Below are positions 1 to 6,361 of a DNA stretch of 6,361 nt, in pieces. The notes under the pieces were generated by a model. The model made no database searches. It worked only from the letters and a program-made list of their open reading frames with translations, and was not told the DNA's origin. This DNA is from Globobulimina sp. Lineage: Eukaryota; Foraminifera; Rotaliida. How positions within the stretch are numbered: position 1 is the stretch's first letter; every line of letters begins with the position of its first letter. The translations under genes were made by a program, and so were the position numbers. The DNA lies in NCBI GenBank assembly GCA_003354225.1, contig PIVH01000304.1, positions 1 to 6,361 on the forward strand. Reading direction: 5' to 3'.

Positions 1-54
1 TGTGAAGCTTCTTTAATATGGGCTGATGGCAAAACCAACTGGAGCTTGAACTGA
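1..54 (+). CDS. possible 3' end of an upstream gene (partial)
   Basis: Frame 1 is open from the window edge to a TGA at 52-54, giving 17 residues that include two Trp and end in NWSLN. The other two forward frames stop almost at once. The stretch is visibly less AT-rich than the 250 bases after it, and an AATAAA at 83-88 lies about 30 bases past the stop, where a polyadenylation signal would fit. Nothing identifies the product. Seventeen open codons can arise by chance, so this is only a candidate. Confidence 0.25.
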   Translation, partial: CEASLIWADGKTNWSLN

Positions 55-346
55 ATAGTCAGTTATCACGAGATATCGACAAAATAAATAATAATTTCAA
101 TTCAAAATCCACCAGAAAAGCATTTTTACATATTATTTTTGGTTGTTTTATATTTATTGTTTACTTTATATGGTCGTGATTGCCAAAACGAAACATGAGG
201 TAAATGTGTATGTGTTTGTTTGTTAAATATGTATGTACGACACCTTCATTCCGAACACCTTCAATTTTAGCTAGATTCTGACTAAAGTTTTCACTGAGAA
301 TCAAATCACTTACTGTAATCAAAGAAGGTATTCGAAGTTTTCAAAT
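55..346 (+). other. AT-rich intergenic region and leader of the transposase gene
   Basis: No gene is visible here. A possible 5'UTR intron runs from the donor GAG|GTAAAT (from 200) to the acceptor TTCAATTTTAG (ending 270). A short upstream ORF from the ATG at 170 reads into it and stops soon after on either the spliced or the unspliced path. An in-frame TAG at 272-274 closes the transposase frame upstream, so 347 is the first usable ATG. A 9-base direct repeat (ACACCTTCA) lies at 240-248 and 255-263. The intron is inferred from its boundary sequences only. Confidence 0.35.
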
Positions 347-449
347 ATGGCACTTAAGTTAAATCCAACTGTAATCAAAGAAGGTCGATTAATTGGATAC
401 AGCAGCATTAGCTGTAATCAAAACTGTATAACATTAGCTGTTATCAAAA
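312..449 (+). repeat. cluster of four short direct repeats (CTGTAATCAAA core)
   Basis: ACTGTAATCAAAGAAGGT occurs exactly twice, at 312-329 and 368-385. The core returns at 406-423 in CATTAGCTGTAATCAAAA and at 432-449 with one mismatch (CTGTTATCAAAA). The spacings between cores are 56, 43 and 26 bp. These are not multiples of three, so this is not a protein repeat. The copies straddle the transposase start codon. Possible roles are subterminal transposase-binding sites or promoter elements; this is inference from position and repetition. Confidence 0.6.
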
Positions 450-3400
450 GTATTAATTTTGCTCAGTTAAGTCCAAAAACAGAATCAATTGAAACGAGTC
501 GAATGCTAAATATATATATATATATATATAGACATTCCGCAGAAGTTATCGATATTGATAAGATTAATTGTAATCCTGAATGTATACAACGCAAATCATT
601 GTGTGATCTATTTGTGATCGCTCCTGTTATTACAACGGGATTACATGAATCCTGGTCTGAATTTAATATATATACATTAAAAGGATGTATACCAGTGTCA
701 CACTATGAGAGAAATTGCTTGTATTACTCTTTATTAGTTCGCGATGATAATTCTTTCTCCACTGTGTATTATCCATCAAATTATATCAAACATACACAAC
801 AAACAATAACCGTACAATTTATGAAACCCCAACAACAAATATCAATACCAAATAACATTATATTGTCATACTTTCATATTCCTACTATTATTACTAAGCT
901 CGCATTGGTTGATAGCACTCCGTACAGATTACATATATCGTCAATACCACAACAATCTGTTTTGAACAACACGTATGAGCCTGACGGTGAAGAAGGTTTT
1001 TGTCGAGACTTTAAAGAACAAAAAGGTAGATTTGGTAATTCGGTGTCTGCAGCGAGTTTGGTGGCAGAGTTAGAAGAAAAGAATGAACATTTACCTGGTG
1101 GTGGTGGTGGTGGTGGTGACGACGATATAATAGAGTACAGCGGCACATGGCGGGACGGCAGACAGTGGGAATATAAAGAAATATTGATTTCAATGAAATC
1201 TGATTGGTTGAAAGAAAATGTTTTTGATGTGACAGAATTTGATGACGACGAATATGAATGTGCATGGCAGGAAGATACAAAAGCAGTACAAATGTTATTG
1301 GTTGAAATACAAAAAGCATCAATATTTCAAGAAATGTATCCTCAGATACCATTAGCATTGCAACAAAAAGATATTTTGACCTCAAATAATAGTCCATATG
1401 ACATTAAATTATATCTTTATTGTATGCATCGTCGCGACGGTTGTCCAGTGACGTTTTGTGCGAAAATTATATCAGAAGAAATAGTTGATGATGATTTCGT
1501 CGACATTGTATTGGTTCCATCTGGTTTTCCATGCAAGCATGTAAGAAGTAGAATTGCCGGATGTATTCGCCAAATTGAAAGACTTGGTTTTACCACACAT
1601 CATACTCCAAGGATGCAATTTAATGAATCGTTATTTGATAATATTGGTAATGAAAATCATATGTATGGCAATTACAATGGTGCATTGAAATCCATACAGC
1701 AAACTCGATCCATTAAAAATTATAATAAGAAATCTTCATTTGTTCCATATAAGAAGCAAAAATTAGGACTTGGCAAGAAAATTGTTCCGCGAGCTGTTGC
1801 AGAAATAGTGGCTTTACAGCGTAACTGGCAGCAGGACGATTTAAATCGGTTGGGAGATAAGGCAGCAGGCGTCGCGTTCGATGATTTAGGATGGGTGCAT
1901 GAATTTATTTTAAATGTTCCATCACTTGCACTATATCATTTTTCGGCACTTGCAATATACAGAAAATTATCATCGCATAAATCTGTTATATTATATATTG
2001 ACGATATTAGTAATTTGGTGAGGGATATAGAAGGTCAACGAATGTTGCATTCTATTATTTGGATGCGTGACCCTTCGGGAGGTCCTCCAGTTTCATTGGC
2101 TGAGTTTATTTGTGGGAATTGGCAAAGTAAGCATTTTATTACTTCATTAAAAGGGTATGCAACTTTTGTTTTGTAACTGTAACATGCTGCACTGTGTAGT
2201 GAACTTTTTTTGAAGACTTGAAACATGTCTGCTCTTTTTACATTTTCAGATTTAATTCTAATTTGGAGGCTAATGGGCCGGTGAAAATAGATTGCGTGGT
2301 AATTGACAATTATGCAGGTTTTATTAAAGCTATTATTGAAGTTAGGAATGGTATGACTACCAAACAATATTATGAAAGATGTGTTGATGTAATTACAGGG
2401 AAAGCAAATAGATTACCAAGAACATTGGTTGCCCGTTGTCAGAATCATACAATGCATGATATTTGTGAACATTATAAACATGAACCGAATTGTAAATCAA
2501 TTACACGAAATTTATGGATTACTCTGAAGACGACTACATCCCATAGACATTGGTTGGAAGCTATAACATTTTATTTTTATATTTCAAACAATAAACCAAT
2601 TGAAGTTAAATCAAATATTGTAAGTATCATTGATCCATTTGTTAAGGAGGAATTTGATATGAATGAATTATTTGAAGCCCATAGGGCAAAATGGGAGAAA
2701 AAAAAGAAAAAAAAGAAAAAAAATAAACAAAATGATGATGAGAAAATATCAGATTTATCGTTTGATAATGATATTGATAATGATATTGATATGGCGAGTA
2801 TGAGTATTTTGAGTAATGACACAATAACCATTTATCCGGTTGTTGCATCAAGAGCAATTTCCATGGTAATTGATAAATGTCCTGTCAATGATATTAAATA
2901 TGTCACAATTAATTTTGGATTATCAACGGCATGTGTATCATATACAACATCTGATGATTTCAAAACAATTAAATTGGTTTTGAAAAAACCAAATCTTAAA
3001 AGTTATGGATGGAATTACCATTTTAAATGGTTAGGTTCGTATTCGTCAATCTTATTTGGCGCATTCAACGAGAATTGGAGAGATAATGGGAGATCTGAAA
3101 AAGGAAATGGTTTTCGAAGATTTCAAATTCAGAAAAAAAACTCAACGCCATCACTTAGCTCATATGTACGTGATATTAAAGACATTATGGAGAAATCATT
3201 GGTAATTTTAGTACCATTATCAAAATGTAAAAATAGCCAGAACATTGGGCACAAGTTGGCGATCTCAGCGGGATATAAACAAAAACCAGGATGGAAACCA
3301 ATGGATGAGGCTGAGAAATTGATAAATAAACAAATGATTGCTACTCTTGAGTATTTGGCAGAATTAATAAAAAACGAAGAAGCGTTGACCCCTAAAATAT

Positions 3401-3621
3401 TGAGACAAAGTATGAAGCGTTATTCAAAAAAGAAAAATTTGAATTTATTTTCAAAATGCAATGACAATACAACTGAGAAACATATACGTAATATGATATC
3501 AAGGGACAAACCCAGACATTGGAGTTATAAATATGATTGTCAACAATCAGTGGTGAAATGGATGAATAAGGCAATGTCGTTGAACAAAAAGAAGAAGGCT
3601 AGAAAATTTTTATGTATTTAA
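347..3621 (+). CDS. Mutator-like (Phantom-type) DDE transposase, two exons
   Basis: Probable cut-and-paste DNA transposase. The model joins 347..2154 to 2250..3621 (about 1059 aa). The intron is phase 2 and a Gly codon is rebuilt exactly across the junction. From the N-terminus: about 350 residues of unknown fold with a (TA)10 tract and a Gly7-Asp3 run (from 251); a FLYWCH/WRKY-GCM1-like finger (C359, C366, C371, then C396-x-H398), expected to bind DNA; and an RNase H-like catalytic region. That region has LYID (D552), then VVIDNYAG (D622) followed by a Y-x(3)-C-x(4)-G stretch, and C666-x2-H669. This C(2)H motif between the second Asp and the Glu is known in MULE-type transposases. I could not assign the catalytic Glu. 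A Lys8 run (753-760) precedes about 300 unrecognised basic residues. ATG 347 has A at -3 and G at +4 and is the first in-frame ATG; Met53 (503) is an alternative. The frame is unbroken, so the protein may be functional. A domesticated copy is possible. Confidence 0.75.
511..530 (+). repeat. (TA)10 microsatellite inside the transposase frame
   Basis: Ten perfect TA units encode alternating Tyr and Ile just after Met53. A dinucleotide tract in coding sequence changes frame with each single-unit slip. Its presence suggests either that the true start lies downstream or that this N-terminal part is poorly constrained. Confidence 0.9.
1097..1117 (+). repeat. (GGT)7 poly-glycine tract
   Basis: Seven GGT codons give Gly251-257, followed by three Asp. 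The tract probably encodes a flexible linker in front of the FLYWCH-like finger of the transposase. Being a trinucleotide repeat, it keeps the frame if it expands. Confidence 0.9.
2155..2249 (+). other. spliceosomal intron in the transposase gene (95 bp)
   Basis: The donor is AAAGG|GTATGC and the acceptor is TTTTTACATTTTCAG|A with a pyrimidine-rich tract. Splicing is phase 2. Without splicing the first exon's frame stops at 2174-2176, while the exon-2 frame has no ATG of its own before the conserved Asp motif. Removal joins the first-Asp block (D552) to the second-Asp block (D622) with a 70-residue spacing. This is the best-supported splice in the window. Confidence 0.85.
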
Positions 3622-3770
3622 TTTTTCGAAATCCGTAATTGTTGCATTTGTTGTGAGATTGTAATTGTTGGTTTTTGATTGTTGTGGTATTTGATGCATT
3701 TGTGGTGGGGTCGGCGAATTCTGACATTGTTTTTAAGTTAAACTTTTTTTTACTGCATCCTGAGTCCATC
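3622..3770 (+). other. 149-bp spacer between the transposase and ORC1 genes
   Basis: T-rich and GT-rich spacer with no AATAAA. GTAATTGTTG is repeated at 3635-3644 and 3661-3670, and GCATTTGTTGTG recurs with one change further on. A T8 tract near 3744-3751 lies about 20 bases before the ORC1 ATG. The space must hold both the 3' end of one gene and the start of the next, unless they share a transcript. The ORC1 frame is open back to about 3675 but only from a TTG codon, and that leader translates to an unlikely hydrophobic stretch. Confidence 0.6.
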
Positions 3771-6015
3771 ATGCCATCAAAGAAAGATAATATTTGTTTT
3801 GTCTGCAACGATTGGTGTCGACCAGTTCATGATGGAGATGAAGATCTAGGTTATGCATGTGCAGATTGCCCGCATGTATATCATGACAGATGTATTACAA
3901 AAGCATTTAAAAATGGACAATTTGACACTTGCTTTGATTTAGGGCATGCATGTGATCATTGTGATAAAACACCACTATATTTTGAATTGGGTACGGAAAT
4001 TGATCATATTGCGCAGCGAAAAAAGAAACTAATCAAGGGTAGATCCACTTACATGCGTAAAACCGATAAAAAAAGAAGAAAATCCGCTATTGGTGGCATA
4101 CATAAAAAAACATATAAATATTTTAAATTTATGCAAAGTGAATATAAACTTGGTGATGATGTTGTATTTGAATTAAAAGAACGAGAACAAGTTGCACGCA
4201 TTCGTGAAATATATGCATATGATGATGATACAATGCCAAAAATGGACATTATATGGTTCTGGACTGCTGATGAAGTTAAGCTTGATTTTGCTTCTATTTA
4301 TATTTGATTTCAATGTTGTAAATGCTATATATTTTGTAGGCATTGAGAGATATGAATGGATCAAACGTTTAGTACCTAATTAAAAGTTGTTTGCATGTTT
4401 CTGTTTTTATTTTTTTTTCTGAAAACAGGATAAACAAAATACAAACAATGCCAACAAAGATGATACAAGAATAGAAAATGAATTACATATCGATGATACT
4501 TATTCGCAGAATGATTTGAATGTAGAATATTTGGTTAAAAACGAAAATTCCTCCAAAGCCTTGGTGTTGCCATCGCCGTCGCAATATTTAAAAGCCATAG
4601 ATAATCAGGAAAATAATGATAAATATTATGATATATATTGGTGTACGCATGCATACAATGGTAAAACGCAAAAAAAATCCTTAGTGTCTTCAGATGCAAT
4701 ATCGTCGCATCAAATTGTGGGAATAACACCTGCGAAAGATAGAAAATCACGAAAACGCGATCGTAAATCAAAAATTTGTGATGTATTGTCAGACGCCAGT
4801 AAATCATTGATGTTATCTTCTGTGCCATTACGATTACCTTGTCGAGAAAGGGAACATGATGAAATATTTAATTATATGAAAATGCAAATATCACAGAAAG
4901 GGCAAGGAAGTGGTTTATATATTTCTGGCATGCCAGGAACAGGGAAAACTGCGACGGTGCGACAAATTGCAATCGAATTGAAAAAATTAACAATTGGTAC
5001 ATTACCAGATTTTGAATTTCATGAAATAAATGCAATGAAATTACCAACACCGCAGCATATTTATTCAGAATTAACAAAAATATTAATGAATAAAGATTTT
5101 TCGCATAACAACGCAGTTAACAAATTGGTACAATATTTTAGCACCGCTGATGTGAATCGAGTGTTATGTGTATTATTGGTCGATGAATTGGATTATTTAT
5201 TAACACGACAACAAAAAGTTATCTATAATATATTTGATTGGCCAACGAAAACTAATGGCAAGTTGGTAGTAATTGGTATTGCAAATACAATGGATTTGCC
5301 AGAGAGGTTATTACCGCGTGTTTCAAGTAGAATGGGTACCTCGAGAGTTGTATTTAAAGCATATCGGAGACATCAGTTAACGCGCATAATTCAAGAGAGG
5401 TTACATTCAACTAAAGTGTTTTCAGAAGATGCCATCCGTTTTTGTGCCTCAGCAGTTGCAGGTGTTTCTGGTGACTGTCGGACGGCATTACAAATTTGTA
5501 GGAGAGCTGTTGAAATTGCACAGAAAGATATTTTGATTAGTAATAATAATAGCAATAATAAAATAGATAAAACAACCAACAATCAAAAAATGAGAAAAAA
5601 TAATAATAATATGATGCAAGTTGTGACATTACAACATTTAAAAAGTGCGAAAGCAGTATTTGAACAAAGTAATGATATTCATATTGTGTGTTCTTTATCA
5701 ATTTATGAGAAATTATTTTTAACGGCGATTGTAATGTACAACACAAGGAATTGTTCATTTGCTGGAATAACTTTTAAATATAGACAAAAATTTGATAGTT
5801 TTATTGAAACGAGATTAGGTGAGACAAAAATGAATAATGTTCATTTCAGGAATATGATGAATAGATTAAAAGATATGGATATTATCAAAGTAACATTTGA
5901 TAAGGAAGAATGGAAAGAATTTATTACTTTTAATATTAAAATCGAGGAAGCTGCGCATGCATTGAAAGAAAATGACATTTGTGCCAAAGTGCTATCTACG
6001 CTTCAAGCTGCTTGA
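3771..6015 (+). CDS. ORC1: origin recognition complex subunit 1 (PHD-BAH-AAA+-winged helix)
   Basis: Nuclear AAA+ ATPase, the largest ORC subunit, which with ORC2-6 and Cdc6 loads MCM helicase at origins. The model joins 3771..4274 to 4429..6015 (about 696 aa). Residues 9-64 form a C4HC3 PHD-type zinc finger (C9, C12, C30, C33, H38, C41, C61, C64). A BAH domain runs from about 124 (YKLGDDVV, then IIWFW) to about 260, and is expected to read nucleosomes. After a basic linker (about 269-285) comes the AAA+ core: Walker A GMPGTGKT (335-342), Walker B VDELD (419-423), the ORC1-typical FDWPT, sensor 1 Asn454, LPERLLPRVSSRMG with the likely Arg finger R469, and sensor 2 GDCR (R519). An Asn-rich insert (539-564) precedes the winged helix (about 585-690). 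LPERLL-x2-RVSSR and FDWPT fit ORC1 better than Cdc6. ATG 3771 is the first ATG in frame, with A at -3. The protein is shorter than human ORC1 because the linker after BAH is short. Product identity is very likely; the exon-1 link is well supported by BAH continuity. Confidence 0.93.
4275..4428 (+). other. spliceosomal intron in ORC1 (154 bp)
   Basis: The donor GAA|GTTAAG and the acceptor CTGAAAACAG|GAT after a long T tract are both phase 0. Splicing joins the first half of BAH (ending WFWTADE) to the downstream open frame that carries NELHIDD and the rest of BAH. Unspliced, the first frame stops at 4305-4307 and the second frame is closed by a TGA at 4420-4422. An internal TTTTGTAG acceptor (ending 4339) and a GTTTAG donor (4367) could include a 27-base in-frame exon. 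It would add nine residues to a BAH loop of variable length. Confidence 0.75.
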
Positions 6016-6361
6016 ATATGTCAATATGTTTTTGTTTGAACTGAACCGTACCGTACACATGACCCAATTTTTGGTTATTTAATCGTTCATATTTTTTGCG
6101 TATTTGATTGGTTATATCACTTTGCCGCAAACTAAAAAGTTTTTCCAATAACAATTGTGAAATCAATCACTGTTTGTAAGTCATGAATAACCGCATAGAA
6201 TAGTCAATTAGTCATATATGAAGGATGATTTCTTAGTATTTTGAAGACTTTAATACTAAGAAAAACCAGTTGTATCCTTGCACTTAATGTTTCAAGAGAT
6301 CTCAAGTTTTAAAAGCACGAATTAGTTAATACAGGGGAATATTAATAAAAATATTATCAAA
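6016..6361. other. region downstream of ORC1 with no gene seen
   Basis: AT-rich, with frequent stops in all frames that I checked. It includes CCGTA repeated twice at about 6046, a strong stem-loop, an 8-base palindrome GAGATCTC at 6296-6303, and an AATAAA at 6344-6349. That AATAAA could end the ORC1 transcript, although at about 330 bases past the stop it would make a long 3'UTR for such a compact locus. Confidence 0.5.
6229..6263. repeat. perfect 12-bp inverted repeat (stem-loop)
   Basis: TTTCTTAGTATT at 6229-6240 is the exact reverse complement of AATACTAAGAAA at 6252-6263, with an 11-base loop. It lies 214 bases past the ORC1 stop. It could form a hairpin in the ORC1 3'UTR or be part of a small foldback element. 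No function can be assigned from sequence alone. Confidence 0.8.

Larger units (their letters stand above)
347..3621 (+). mobile_element. coding part of a Phantom/MULE DNA transposon, ends not located
   Basis: The call rests only on the transposase it encodes. Phantom elements are known to have variable ends: classical terminal inverted repeats, subterminal repeats or foldback-like termini. By eye I found no inverted repeat pairing the first 350 bases with 3622-3770 or with 6016-6361, and no flanking 8-10 bp duplication. The element may extend beyond the window, may have lost its ends, or may be a domesticated single gene. The coordinates mark only the transposase gene. Confidence 0.45.

Noticed and set aside
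874-1397. Minus-strand ORFs over the transposase, including one with a His run and one with a Pro run
   Set aside because: They are shadows of the + strand gene. The Pro and His runs are the reverse complement of the GGT repeat read in two frames.
2218-2249. Independent start of a second ORF just before transposase exon 2
   Set aside because: The apparent start is a TTG inside the intron. The conserved catalytic motif needs exon 1 and the splice phases agree.
2764-2793. Tandem GATAATGATATT repeat giving DNDIDNDID
   Set aside because: Only two and a half units in a low-complexity acidic stretch of the transposase, with no sign of function.
2577-2857. Minus-strand ORFs with long Phe runs
   Set aside because: They are produced by reading the poly-A lysine tract backwards and show no protein features.
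3675-3770. Longer N-terminus of ORC1 starting at about 3675
   Set aside because: The codon there is TTG, not ATG, and the added residues are a hydrophobic translation of T-rich leader. The first ATG in frame is 3771.
4516-6015. A separate Cdc6-like or archaeal-type AAA+ gene starting at about 4516
   Set aside because: The codon at 4516 is TTG and the frame is open further back to the acceptor at 4428. The upstream exon supplies the first half of a BAH domain that continues across the splice, which fits one ORC1 gene.
1-6361. Terminal inverted repeats at the window edges
   Set aside because: The two ends share only short direct matches: TTGAACTGAA at 46-55 and 6036-6045, and GAATAGTC-like 13-mers at 53-65 and 6198-6210 with one mismatch. 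These are direct, short and explainable by chance.

Overview
The window looks like compact, AT-rich nuclear DNA from a eukaryote. Evidence: two long genes each split by a short GT-AG intron whose phases match, TAA and TGA stops consistent with the standard code, many low-complexity runs (TA, GGT, poly-A/Lys, Asn), and a clear ORC1, a eukaryote-specific initiator. I cannot name the organism. A protist, an alga or an early-branching fungus would all fit, and this is inference only.

Layout on the + strand. Bases 1-54 may be the last codons of an upstream gene, followed by a possible AATAAA. Bases 55-346 are an AT-rich leader with a possible 5'UTR intron and the first copies of a short repeat (CTGTAATCAAA). 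Gene 1 (join 347..2154, 2250..3621; about 1059 aa) is a Mutator-like (MULE) transposase, most like the Phantom group. It has a FLYWCH/WRKY-GCM1-like zinc finger, a YID first Asp, a VVID second Asp and a C(2)H motif. The catalytic region is interrupted by a 95-bp intron. Only 149 bp later comes gene 2 (join 3771..4274, 4429..6015; about 696 aa), ORC1, the large AAA+ subunit of the origin recognition complex. Its domain order is PHD finger, BAH, short basic linker, AAA+, winged helix. The last 346 bases hold no gene that I can see, but they contain a 12-bp perfect stem-loop and an AATAAA.

The genes are not obviously one pathway: one moves DNA and the other marks replication origins on chromatin. 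The close same-strand pairing of an uninterrupted transposase with an ORC1 is the main puzzle. It could be an insertion just upstream of a host gene, a domesticated transposase, or an element that carries its own initiator gene. I found no convincing terminal inverted repeats or target-site duplications in the window, so the sequence alone does not decide between these.
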